64,000 nucleotides of DNA, from assembly GCA_018350325.1 (NCBI GenBank), contig JAEVLN010000035.1, positions 26,007 to 90,006 on the forward strand, written 5' to 3'. The position numbers and the translations under genes are program-made. The notes under the pieces were generated by a model, which saw only the letters and a program-made list of their open reading frames with translations, was not told where the DNA came from and made no database searches. Origin of the DNA: Globodera rostochiensis (taxonomy: Eukaryota; Nematoda; Chromadorea; Rhabditida; Heteroderidae). Positions 22,901 to 33,384 of the stretch are shown here, piece after piece (position 1 is the first letter of the stretch; each line of letters begins with the position of its first letter).

Positions 22901-25039
22901 TTTCAAATTGTTATGAATTGAGCTTCAGAGTAAATAAGCTATACAAATTATCGTTAAATGTTTATATGCTGCACTACATATATTTTAAATCCCAATTGGC
23001 TTTTTTGATTAATATTATATAAAAATTCTCTTTTATTAACTAAAATTTTTTGATTTGACTAATGAGGAGACGTTGTTGAAGTTGGAAGCGACCGCTTGTT
23101 TTGGTTTTTTCAATTTTAATTTATCAATCAAATTAATAAAATTCAAAATACATTTGACGGATTAATTATAGCTTTATAACTCGCAGATACTACGAAATCC
23201 AAACATTCATTAGACATATTTTAATTAAATATTTTATTGATATTTTGATTATTTGAATTTAATATGTAATTAGTTTTATTTTTCATTTTTATTTAAATCT
23301 TTGTTATTAATTAATTTATTGGGGTTTTATAAAATTTTATAAATCGCCTTTTTAACGTTTCAAAGCAGGGAAGAACCAGCCACTGCCAGGCTCTAACAGC
23401 AAAGATAATTTTGCTCATATGTGTTTAAAGTCATATTATTAACGGATAATATACACAGTAAAGTATAATAGAATATCTGAATTATATCTTATAGATTTTT
23501 TATTTTTTAAGGATAGGAGTTAAAATTCTATTTAATAATTGAATTTGATTGTGCATCATAAAATTGTAATTGAACTGGGTTTCAAAATTTATAAATATTA
23601 ATATCAGTCCACTTGTGTAGTGTAGCGTTTGAACATCAGAAAGTGAAAATCGTGTTTAATCGTTTTATTTTCAAGATGTATTTAAAATTAAAATTTGTAT
23701 GCTTTTATATTTTGTTTCTAGCTTTCAAAACTCGGGTTCATAAGAATATGTGCAAAAAATGCGTGTTAGCCCTTTTTTTTATTAGCTTTAAGCTGAGTTA
23801 TGCATTTTTTTTAAATTTCTTCTGATTCTCTGAGCAAAAAATAGGGAATTTTCAAAAAATTGTTGAATACTTCAATAAATTCTATTTTTTACTACGGGTT
23901 TACCATTTACCAGAAAAATTGCTGGATAACTCTTAGATACCGAATAATTTTGTTTTCAATAATAAAATTTCTATTCTGTCATTGATGTTGCCAGTAAAAA
24001 ATGTCAAAATTACCAAATTTTGCCAAAAATTTGTGCAAATGCAAATTTTGGTAATATTTCTGTAAAAATAGGCTGGAATATAGACTGCCCCCCCCCCCTC
24101 TGAAATAGAACCCTCCTTTTTGGAGGGGGTGATTGAAAATAGAACCCCCGGGGGCTCTATTTTAGGAAATACAGTAATATTATGGAAAATATAATTTTAG
24201 TAAGGTTGACTTTAATTTTGTTGGGTTTAATCAATTTTCACAATACAATTTTGTGTATCACTGTATATAAATTTTTCATGCAGTATTTTCAGAATTTTAT
24301 TTTTTCCAATTCAGAAAAATTCTAAAGTTGAAATCCTTCAACACATTTACGTTTCTGGACTGTTGCTTACACGTCAACGTCCGCGCAAATTAAAATTGCA
24401 TAACGAATATTAAGCGCGTATGGGTATTAAAAATATTATAATATAGAGATGTTTTTATTTTTATGATCACTGTCCACGCTCAAACCGCAAATGCCCAAGC
24501 ATAGAAAGCCTATTTCTCCGCCATCTGCTTTTAAATGCACAGATTTGGAAGGAAATTAAATTTTCAATTTACCAGTTTTAAAATTAATTTGTTATATATT
24601 TTTGCATACTTTTTTACAATTTATGATTTTTAAGGTTTTATTTTGTTTTTTAATTATTTTTAGTTTTATGTACAGCCTTTTACTTATAATATTTGATTTT
24701 CTCTTACGAATTGATTTAGAGAAATGATGGAACAATTTTATTTTGTGATAATTGAATAGTGCATTTTTGATTAGAATAATTTGACTTGTAAACATTATAT
24801 TTAAGCTTTACCGCATACATTTTTTAAATTTATGCATTTAAACACAATAGTAATTTAGTTTTATCAATATCTTGGTTTAATTAGTATCATCTTTTATTTA
24901 ATAAGAAAACAAATTTGTCTAGTTTGAATTTTTGTCATTGTTAAAAATGATTAAAGCATTTTTTTCATAAACTTAAACATTGCACAAATACATTTTTGTT
25001 AATCCACCCACTATTTATTACTCACGAATTTGTGCTTAG
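19937..25039. other. Long AT-rich desert with scattered islands
   Basis: A-rich to about 22,640 and T-rich after. Short islands that may be exons lie near 20,800, 21,730, 21,900, 22,250, 23,360 and 24,340. Most are open on both strands, so none is listed. Open frames at 22,393-22,629, 23,613-23,825 and 24,592-24,795 have only AT-driven codons and are probably chance. A run of 11 C lies at 24,088-24,098. Confidence 0.4.
24136..24163. repeat. 28-bp GC-cored palindrome
   Basis: The sequence runs AAAATAGAACCCCC then GGGGGCTCTATTTT, a palindrome with one mismatch pair centred at 24,149/24,150. Just upstream, AAATAGAACCCTCC recurs next to a TTTTTGGAGGGGG hairpin and the 11-C run. The group looks like a small structured repeat inserted in AT-rich DNA. 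Function unknown. Confidence 0.6.
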
Positions 25040-25126
25040 CTAGAGCCGCGAATTGAGCCGCTGCCATGTCGCTGCAATATTTGGCATTTCTTTAAACGTC
25101 TAGCCTTTTTGTGTCACGAATTCTAA
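25040..25126 (+). CDS. Probable terminal exon, unknown protein
   Basis: An acceptor-like GTGCTTAG is followed in phase 0 by LEPRIEPLPCRCNIWHFFKR, LAFLCHEF and TAA. The island is GC-richer than the T-rich block around it. Similar short plus-strand islands follow at about 25,230-25,330 (QFAKTKRHRVKKEFQIQYRI) and 25,380-25,445 (VSQPFFAQVAPAIQLEITIY), which could belong to the same or neighbouring genes. Not recognised. Confidence 0.3.
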   Translation, partial: LEPRIEPLPCRCNIWHFFKRLAFLCHEF

Positions 25127-25449
25127 ATGAATCTTGGCTTTTTTTTCTTTTATTTCTTGGCCCATAGCGTTTGATTTATTATTTTATTAAATCAATTAAA
25201 TATTTAAACCTTTTTATGATGCGATTGACAATTTGCCAAGACTAAAAGACATCGTGTCAAGAAGGAATTCCAAATTCAATACCGCATCATCCACTTTAAA
25301 TTTAAAAATTTAATTTATCATGCTTTGTTTTGATATAAATAATAATGTGATTTATTCTTATTTTGGGTATATGTAAGTAATTGTCTCACAGCCATTCTTC
25401 GCGCAGGTAGCCCCAGCCATCCAACTTGAAATTACCATCTACTGATCAA

Positions 25450-26780
25450 AGCTACATCCGGTTGTGAACGGTCACGGAATTTACAAATTTAAATTTAAGT
25501 CGAATTGAAAATGTGCAGTGGTAAATGTTAATTTCAGGATACATGCTGGGGTTGTATGTTCCAATTAAATCTAGGTGCTGATTTTATGCATTTAAATTAC
25601 TTAATAACTTTATTTTATTGTATTGTATTCCGAATTCGTAAAAAAACCTGGTTTACAGTTTTGTAATATATAGTAATATTACTAATAATAAAATATTTTT
25701 TAATATTAAATAAAAAATTTGTGCCAAATGTTTTATTGAGTTTTTTTAATTTTTATTTATTACGTATTAACTTTTTTATTGATTTTGCGTATGTTATCCA
25801 CTTACTTTAAAATTGATTTTCTTTTATGGGTTTTGCATTTTATATTAGCATTAGTTTGAATAGTTGTTTGGGTTAGAATTGACCTTATATTAAAATTTGA
25901 AATTTTTCTACCATTAAAAATTAGTTTAATTTTCATTTAAACTTTTATAGTGAAATTTTAAGCAATCTTAAATTAGTCCTGGCGCCCCACTTCTTCCCCG
26001 TTGGTCGCTTTCTGTCAGCGTGAAGAATGCGTGTGATTATTTCGAATCTAGTTTTATTATTTTTTTTACTTTTTTCAAATAATCTTAAAATTCAAAAATA
26101 AAAAACGATGAACACCTAATATATTGAGACAAATTAAAATGAAATTCCATTGACTCAAATGTTGTGAATTTTAAAATTATTTTTTTTTATCAACTTTATA
26201 AGAAAAATAACTTTTAATTTTGATTTATTATGTTTATTCTTTATCATGCTAATTAATTGAATTTTTCAAAATGTTGCATCCTCTGGTGTGTTGCCCCATT
26301 GGACATATACTTGACCAGCAGACGTCGACTTTCTTGTATTGTTGAGAAAATTTATGATTTTATTCTGTAAAAATTTTTAATTTACCGAAATTCTAAGATA
26401 ACTTTATGATCTTTTCTATTATATAAAGTTCATAAGAATTAAAAGTTGATGTGTTACTATATTTACAAAATTTAATTTAATTTATTATTGCTTTACTTTT
26501 GAATTTTAATTTTATGCTCGATTAGTCGATCGATAATCTTTGATATTAATTTCTTTTAAATTTTGTTGGTCTAAACAATCAGAAAACCTATAGATGAGAT
26601 TGATTAGTTTATGAAATTAGAACTTTTGAAAAAACCATATTTCATCATAATGTACTTTTTTATGCAATAAATATTCGCATATAATAAATTTGACATTTTT
26701 TTTTTGACCATTATCATGTTCTGATATGTAAAAATAAAGTATTATCGTTTTTAAACTTTATTTATTGTTAAGTTTGTTAA
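25450..26780. other. T-rich spacer
   Basis: Contains two tiny islands, about 25,965-26,020 (LVLAPHFFPVGRFLSA) and about 26,270-26,345 (MLHPLVCCPIGHILDQQTS), each stopping after fewer than 30 codons. Otherwise AT-rich without recognisable features. Confidence 0.35.
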
Positions 26781-28268
26781 TTTCCGATTAGTATTTTTTA
26801 AGTCACTTTTTTTGTTTATTTTTTAAGAACTGATATAGATGATATATTTGATTTAAATGATAAGCGTTCTTTGCTTCTCATTGTGGTTTTGTTTTTTATA
26901 TTTGTAATATTTTATTTACGAATTAATGTTATGATATATAAGCAAATTGTTAAAATTTTGATAATTTTTGAAATATTATCAATACTAAAGAAAAGCAAGC
27001 GTTGTATTTTTTTTACAATTTCAAAGATCATAAGTAACAAATATTGTGTGTTTACTATGTTTAATTTTAGAATTTTTAATCAAAAATTTGTTTAATGTTG
27101 ACGATTTCCCGCAATAAATTACTACTTAATTTTCTATTCTATTTCTATGCGAGTGAGAATTTTTAAATTCACATATTTATTAAAAATTAAAAATTTTAGA
27201 GAAAATTATCTATTACTTACGGTTTGTTTTATTTCAGTCATAATGCTATGCTTTTTTGAAATAACTAAGTTAATTAAAGTATACGTTTTTTTGAAGACAT
27301 TACGCGGCTACATATCTGAATGCAGAATGGTCCGAATGCAGACCGGTCCGAATACAGACCAAACAATAACTTGCTTCAGCCTTGAAATATTCAGATATTA
27401 TTATAGTCATTCGAAAGCTTTTCAAGAGCTGAAGCTATTGTTAAGCAAAAGTTTTGTGATTGGACAAGTTTCAAAAAAGTTATGCTCAAAAAACTTTTAA
27501 AAAAATGTTTGAATCCAGAATTTTGGGTTTTTGGCCATTTTCCGATTAGTATTTTTTAAGTCACTTTTTTTGTTTATTTTTTAAGAACTGATATAGATGA
27601 TATATTTGATTTAAATGATAAGCGTTCTTTGCTTCTCATTGTGGTTTTGTTTTTTATATTTGTAATATTTTATTTACGAATTAATGTTATGATTGATATA
27701 TAAGCAAATTGTTAAAATTTTGATAATTTTTGAAATATTATCAATACTAAAGAAAAGCAAGCGTTGTATTTTTTTTACAATTTTAAAGATCATAAGTAAC
27801 AAATATTGTGTGTTTACTATGTTTAATTTTAGAATTTTTAATCAAAAATTTGTTTAATGTTGACGATTTCCCGCAATAAATTACTACTTAATTTTCTATT
27901 CTATTTCTATGCGAGTGAGAATTTTTAAATTCACATATTTATTAAAAATTAAAAAATTTTAGAGAAAATTATCTATTACTTACAGTTTGTTTTATTTCAG
28001 TCATAATGCTATGCTTTTTTGAACGTATTACGTTTTTATTAATAATAACTAAGTTAATTAAAGTATACGTTTTTTTGAAGACATTACGCGGCTACATATC
28101 TGAATGCAGAATGGTCCGAATGCAGACCGGTCCGAATACAGACCAAACAATAACTTGCTTCAGCCTTGAAATATTCAGATATTATTATAGTCATTCGAAA
28201 GCTTTTCAAGAGCTGAAGCTATTGTTAAGCAAAAGTTTTGTGATTGGACAAGTTTCAAAAAAGTTATG
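26781..28268 (+). repeat. Tandem duplication of a roughly 758-bp unit
   Basis: Copy 1 spans 26,781-27,538 and copy 2 begins at 27,539, both starting TTTCCGATTAGTATTTTTTA. They match to the fold-back element, with several substitutions, a 4-nt insertion (near 27,692) and a 24-nt insertion (near 28,022) in copy 2. The changes show the duplication is not brand new. Open frames at 26,871-27,095, 27,147-27,500 and 28,006-28,392 fall inside it and are probably by-products. Confidence 0.85.
27306..27538 (+). mobile_element. Truncated fold-back element, copy 1
   Basis: Same left end as the complete copy at 28,090-28,475, preceded by the same CATTACGC (27,298-27,305). It includes the left arm and the 51-bp loop (27,485-27,535) and then three bases of the right arm before the next duplication unit starts. 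The loop is in the opposite orientation to that in the complete copy. Confidence 0.7.
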
Positions 28269-28475
28269 GCCAAAAACCCAAAATTCTGGATTCAAACATT
28301 TTTTTAAAAGTTTTTTGAGCATAACTTTTTTGAAACTTATCCTATCACAAAACTTTTGCTTAACAATAGCTTCAGCTCTGAAGAGCTTTTGAATGACTAT
28401 AATAATGTCTGAATATGTCAATGCTGAAGCAAGTTATTGCCCAATCTGTCCCGGTCTGCATTCGGACCGGACGCC
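28090..28475. mobile_element. Fold-back (palindromic) element with 8-bp flanking repeats
   Basis: Two long imperfect inverted arms (about 28,100-28,268 and 28,320-28,475) surround a 51-bp loop. Arms carry GGTCCGAATGCAGACCGG near the outer ends. CATTACGC occurs directly outside both ends (28,082-28,089 and 28,476-28,483), as expected for an 8-bp target duplication. No transposase is encoded. The arms differ by several substitutions, so the element has aged. An 8-bp duplication is compatible with the hAT superfamily, but the termini (GGC) are not diagnostic. Confidence 0.7.
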
Positions 28476-28926
28476 CATTACGCTATGCTATTATCATTTA
28501 TAAAAATCTGATATAAATCGATCGTTAGAAAATTAACGACATTATTATAATAGATATTCTTTTAATAAATTATTTAATTTTTTTTAATTTACAATAAATG
28601 AATATACTACTATAAACTTTGCAGCGATCCACACACTCTGCTCAGTAGATTTTTTATGGTGATTTCGAAGTATTTAATTGGCACTCAGCAATATCGATCG
28701 GCATTTTGAAAAGCATACTTTAATTTAAAAAGTTTTAAAATAAAAATAATTCTGAAAACATTTACAGAAAAATGAAGTTTTTATATTAGCAATTATTATT
28801 GGATCCAAAAAACTATTAAATTATTTAATTTCTTAACATGGATAAATGGCATCATCTATTTCATGGAGAACGCATTTTCAAAGAATACTTTTTAAAAATT
28901 GAATTATTGTAAATTGCATTATAACT

Positions 28927-29053
28927 AGAGTTGCTCCCCGACCCCTTGGGGGTGGAAAAGTCGGGGTCGGGGTTGGCCGGGTTGGCAATGTCGGGGTCGG
29001 GGTTGGGGACGACCAGTTCAAATTTTTCGGGGTCGGGGTCGGGGAGCAACCCT
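28927..29053. mobile_element. Short G/C-rich inverted-repeat element with GGGGTC repeats
   Basis: The left end is AGAGTTGCTCCCCGACCCC and the right end is its inverse with one change (GGGGTCGGGGAGCAACCCT). Between them the plus strand carries many GGGGTC and GGGGTTGG words, giving runs of four G capable of G-quadruplex formation. In the minus frame this reads as a PDPD repeat, which is not evidence of a protein. ATAAC occurs near both ends but not at symmetrical positions, so the target duplication is unclear. Confidence 0.65.
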
Positions 29054-29082
29054 AAATAACAACAGAGATGATCTCAAGAAAT

Positions 29083-29229
29083 CAAAAAACAATTAAAGCT
29101 GACTCCAAAAATTAAAAACATTGAGCACTCCAGAAAAGTATTCGAGCCGATTACTCGAGAAGGAAGGCATACGCATTGACTATATTGTAAAATTTTTAAC
29201 AGAATCCAAAAATCAATTTTTTAATTAAA
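29083..29229 (+). CDS. Exon-like open frame, unknown protein
   Basis: A plus frame of 48 codons, stop to stop, with normal-looking composition: LQKLKTLSTPEKYSSRLLEK then EGIRIDYIVKFLTESKNQFF. It has amphipathic-helix character. No ATG near the start, so it would be an internal or last exon. It begins 30 bp after the G-rich element. Not recognised. Confidence 0.3.
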
Positions 29230-29753
29230 TTATAGCAAAATTAAATATAGTTGCACTTTAATCAAAAAATTTAATTTGAATTTCTTTTTCTAATTTTTAT
29301 TTTAATATAAGCTAACTTATTTATTTACTCCCGATTGCCACATCCCGATTCTAGTTTCAACTTTATAATTGCGATAATTATATAATTAAGAAAATGAAAT
29401 TTTCACACCATTTAATCGTTTTTACTGCCCTCCCATTATTTCTCAAATTATAAACTTTCAGCAGAAATAAAATTAAAATATGTAAACAAATTAAAGAGCG
29501 CAGCTTCGAACGGGCCAAAACTATCTATTTTCAAAACAATTTGTCAGTGGCTTGAGTAAAAAATAATATTGATGTTATATAAAATTAACCCAGTAATCCT
29601 GCTTTAAACAAAATCGGATGCAAATTGTTAAATGATGTTGATAAAAAAATAAATTAAAACTTTTTAACTAAAATATTAAATAGTTAATCTAAATTTAAAT
29701 ACATAAAAAAAATAATACAAAGCACAATCTAGAATCCTATAGATTAACTACCA

Positions 29754-29858
29754 ATGAATAATATGGCTCGCAAAATCCACATAAGGCAGAACGCTGCTAC
29801 ATTCGACCCAACTTATCGCACAACTATGGTGTATAGGTTCCCGTCCTCACCATTATAA
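29754..29858 (+). CDS. Small ATG frame, unknown protein
   Basis: 34 codons from ATG: MNNMARKIHIRQNAATFDPT then YRTTMVYRFPSSPL. The island is GC-richer than the A-rich block. The minus strand also has a membrane-like frame (SNVAAFCLMWILRAILFIGS). The plus frame could be a first exon with a donor at ATG|GTGTAT. Strand uncertain. Confidence 0.25.
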   Translation: MNNMARKIHIRQNAATFDPTYRTTMVYRFPSSPL

Positions 29859-30290
29859 GAAAATGATTAAATAAAAAAATTACAGAAAGAAAAAGATTGT
29901 TGCTTTCACATTAACAATTAAGACAATCAACATCTATTAATAAAATATTAAGTGTAGAACAACTATTTGTTAAAACAAATCAATATGACAATAAAATAAT
30001 TTATTCAGATGACCAAATAATTATTAGAAAATAATAAAAAATTAATTAAACTTTATTAAACCAAATACTAATAATATTCAAAAGAACAATCAACAAATAT
30101 AGTTAATAAATTGCACAATAATAAAAATATTAAATTGAAAACATTTTTGCTGCATAACAAAAAATGATGTTATTATTTATTTAAGGTTTAAATATTATAC
30201 AGAATTTTTAAACTTTACGAAGTCGAGGAATATTAATTTTAATTTGTGGGTATTTAATTTTATTTTGCATTTAGCAAATAAGAGGTTTTT

Positions 30291-30364
30291 GATCAAATTT
30301 ATGCTTTTTTTTGAAAAATTGTTCGCTAAACATTGTTTGATTATAGTCACAGTAGCAGCTGTTT
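30291..30364 (+). repeat. Direct repeat, about 73 bp, copy 1 (copy 2 at 31,004-31,076)
   Basis: GATCAAATTTATGCTTTTTT continues through GTTCGCTAAACATTG to CAGTAGCAGCTGTTTT. The two copies differ at three positions or so and lie 713 bp apart in the same orientation, bracketing the 30,647 exon. It may be the scar of a segmental duplication or a recombination-prone pair. Confidence 0.7.
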
Positions 30365-30646
30365 TAGTGTTTATTTTTTAGATTGTTGCCTTTTTATTTT
30401 ATTTTTTTAGTTTTTTAATCAAATGACTATATTTAAGTAATAATAATTTCCGAATTTTACACTTCGACAAATTTTAGCTAAAATCTGCATTTATGATAAA
30501 TAAAAAAAACGCGTCCCCTAAATCGTTTTTTATAAATTATTTTAAATGACTTTTTTTAAAAACATTAATATTTAATTTTTATAATCTTTTTATAAGAGAA
30601 TATTTGTAAATTTAAAAACGCGCTTATTTTGTTATATTTGTATTCA

Positions 30647-32083
30647 ATGCCCACACCGGATCTTCAAAACATTCATTCGGTGGCCACGGCTTTCGCTGAA
30701 GCTTACCGTAGAAATACTAAACGGTATAGTATTACAAAACACCCTCATCTAAACAGCAAAAACCTTGCGAAGAGCCGTCGTAAGTCGGGATACCTAAAAT
30801 CCGCATAGTTGACATTTTTTCATTAAAACCAAAAATTTAGTAACCATAGCTTTAATGCGTTATAGTTCTGCTTGCCAATAATTGTTTTGTTCATTTCTTG
30901 TCAAATGAGTATTTATAGCGATTTTACATCATTTTTTTTGCCGCGCGATTTTTCAAAAGTCAAGCCTTTCTAGGAAATTACCAAACTCTGTTTTTATTTT
31001 TTTGATCAAATTTATGCTTTTTTTTGAAAAATTGTTCGCTAAACATTGTTTGTTTATAGCCACAGTAGCAGCTGTTTTTTCATGGCAGTTAAGTTTGAGG
31101 TTATTCTTTGTAAATTTTAATAAATGCAATTTTTATATATAGTAATTTCACTTTTTGCTTTAAAGTTTTAAATTTTACATATAATTTAAACAAATATTAT
31201 TATTGAGAGTTATTAAAAATTAAAACTAATATTGCTTCACTTGCTTTAAGTTTAAATTCAGTATAATAAAGTATTGTTGTGTAAATTTGGTGTTAGTCAC
31301 GTTTTAAATAAATTTCTATTGCATTAAGAAAATAGAAACCCTTCTTAAAATGTTTCTTTTAAGTTTATAATCATGTATTTTTACTTTACAATTTTTTTAG
31401 TCTCGTGCGGGAGGTAGTGTTTTCTGTTTTGCGCTGTCGTGGTGTTTTGCGTGCTTGAACAGTTTGCGCTGGCTGAATATTAACTTACTGGATTTATCTG
31501 ACTCAGAGCATTTGTTGTTTTGTAATCTATTTACTTTTTTTGCTTAGATATTTAGATATATTTTTTTGTTAATTGATCAAACATAATCAGCCAAAACAAT
31601 ATGAACTTAAATTACTTTTATTTTTTCTTGTGTTTATAAAAGGGTGAGCATAAAAATGATTTTTTACTATAATTTTTTTAATTAAATCAATTTTTTATTT
31701 CTTTATCAACTGTCTCGCTAATGTAGTTGGAATGATTGACGATCATATATTTGGACGGGATTTATATTTAAAAGATTTTAAACAATTCTGCGTTGGTTAT
31801 TTAAGGTAATTATTTCATTTTTAAGTCAGTTTGATTTTAATTAAATAATTTTTAAAATTATTGTATTTGGTTATATTGTTATAGAAGTTCCACAAATCTT
31901 CTGCTGCGGTTTGCGACCGGCAGCAGCTTGTATAAATATAGTAGTTTAGCACACAGCGAGCTCGCGACTTTTCAGACTCCTTGCATTTTTATAACGGTTA
32001 ATAATTATTTTAGTAATTTCTATCAATTTATGAGAATGTTTTTAAATATACAAATCATTTTTCCGATATATTATTGTGCGTAG
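30647..32083 (+). CDS. Predicted spliced gene, three exons, unknown protein
   Basis: Exon 1 (30,647-30,779) opens with ATG: MPTPDLQNIHSVATAFAEAY, RRNTKRYSITKHPHLNSKNL, then AKSR, ending at the consensus donor GTAAGT with one base over. Exon 2 (31,727-31,805) follows an acceptor with a good pyrimidine tract (GCTAATGTAG) and supplies the two missing bases: GMIDDHIFGRDLYLKDFKQF then CVGYL, with donor AAG|GTAATT. A 79-nt intron leads to exon 3 (31,885-32,083) after TTGTTATAG: SSTNLLLRFATGSSLYKYSS, LAHSELATFQTPC and on to TAG. All phases agree. The end of exon 3 becomes AT-biased and may contain a further donor. I do not recognise the protein; intron 1 is 947 nt and could hide another exon. Confidence 0.45.
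31401..31547 (+). CDS. Exon-like frame with strong acceptor, unknown protein
   Basis: The acceptor TTTTTTTAG at 31,392-31,400 is followed by 48 open codons in phase 0: SRAGGSVFCFALSWCFACLN, SLRWLNINLLDLSDSEHLLF and more, ending in TAG. It lies inside the first intron of the predicted gene at 30,647-32,083 but is out of phase with its first exon. It would therefore be an alternative last exon of another transcript or a false positive. The minus strand is basic and open too. Confidence 0.3.
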   Translation, partial: SRAGGSVFCFALSWCFACLNSLRWLNINLLDLSDSEHLLFCNLFTFFA

Positions 32084-32792
32084 TCCAACTAGATAAAACT
32101 TTGTATTTTTGTGGTAATTGTTTTTCTTTTATTTCCACATTTTTTAAACTAACCCGTCAATTTGTCTGCTTTGTTATGTAAGGAGAAAGACCCAACTCGT
32201 CAAACTATATTTTGTAAAACAAAAATTTAGTTTTATTTTTTATAGTTTTGTGGTTAAATTTAATATTACAAATAGTATATTTCTTGCATGGGTTAGGTTT
32301 TTAACAATTACGTCTTACGGCCTTGCATATAAGCATTCCTGCTGAAATGACAGTTCCAGTGCTCATGTTGAGTACGTTCTAACGGCGCTGTGCATACTTT
32401 TTTTTTTAACTTTCCAACAGAATATTGGAATTGTATATTTTCAGTTGAAGTTTACTCACAAAAAGCGATTGATTTCAAAATATAATAAATTTTTTAAATT
32501 TATATTACATTTAATATTAATATTATATTTAATAAATTTATTCAATTTATTTTAACTTAGTTTTCTTTGATATATAAAATTTATTTGGGTTAGCATCTTC
32601 GTATTACAATAACTTTTGAAAATCCAAAAGGTAACATTTTATTTTAACATTATAAAATATACCTTATATAAATGAAATTGTTAAACATTTTTTAGTGAGG
32701 TGCGAGATAACCAAGGTCCGCTCAGCCATGTTCCACAATTCAAATGAAAATTGACGAGATGGTGTCCGTATTTTTATATTTTAATTATATAA

Positions 32793-32966
32793 TCTTGTGG
32801 TATATTTTTAACTGTTAACTTAAATGCCAAAGCGTGTAAAGAAATACTGAGAGCAAAATACGCCAACAAGAATGACAAAGTGTATAAACATGGAACATTC
32901 CGAATGAGAAATACGCCAATTACATGTCTTCATTCTGAATACTTATTAATATTGCTTATTTTTTGA
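32793..32966 (+). CDS. Exon-like open frame, unknown protein
   Basis: 57 codons stop to stop. After a hydrophobic start (SCGIFLTV) comes NLNAKACKEILRAKYANKND then KVYKHGTFRMRNTPITCLHS, ending in an AT-biased tail. Just upstream at about 32,699 an acceptor ACATTTTTTAG is followed by EVRDNQGPLSHVPQFK and a stop. Both sit in the T-rich block and could be exons of the 30.6-33.4 kb transcription unit. No family recognised. Confidence 0.3.
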   Translation, partial: SCGIFLTVNLNAKACKEILRAKYANKNDKVYKHGTFRMRNTPITCLHSEYLLILLIF

Positions 32967-33222
32967 TGCTACACCTATTTAAAAATTAAATAACATTTTC
33001 TTTTTTTCGTTTTGTTATGAAATTGATAAGTTAATTTATTTTTTAGTTTAAAATATTAATTTTATTATTTTAAATATAATAATTTTTATCGAAATTTTAT
33101 AAGTTTTTTTTGTTAATGTAAAATTTAAATATTGCGTTATACTTTAATAATTATTGCCCATTTTTAATTTATAAATTTTTCAAATATTTCTTTTGGTTAT
33201 AAAATGTTTTTATTATTTTCAG

Positions 33223-33384
33223 TTCGATGTCGGCTATTTGTTAGTACAGTTTATTTAATTCATAATAATGTGAATGACAGTGCGCTATTGGCCTCGAAAA
33301 GGTAAACGTACTTGTCGAGCGTATGTTAATTAATTCAACTCCTTTCTAAACTCATTCAGCATCGCGCTTGTTTTGCTTCGATAA
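33223..33384 (+). CDS. Two spliced exons, unknown protein
   Basis: An internal exon (33,223-33,301, 79 nt) has both consensus splice sites: acceptor TTATTTTCAG and donor AAAAG|GTAAAC. It reads RCRLFVSTVYLIHNNVNDSA then LLASK, entering in phase 1 and leaving in phase 2. A 59-nt intron ends at CTCATTCAG and the next exon (33,360-33,384) joins in phase to give SIALVLLR and TAA. This is probably the 3' end of a plus-strand gene, perhaps the one starting at 30,647, whose connecting exon I could not place. Confidence 0.4.

Noticed and set aside
28861..29049. Minus frame with PDPD repeats
   Set aside because: It is the translation of the GGGGTC word array of a small inverted-repeat element.
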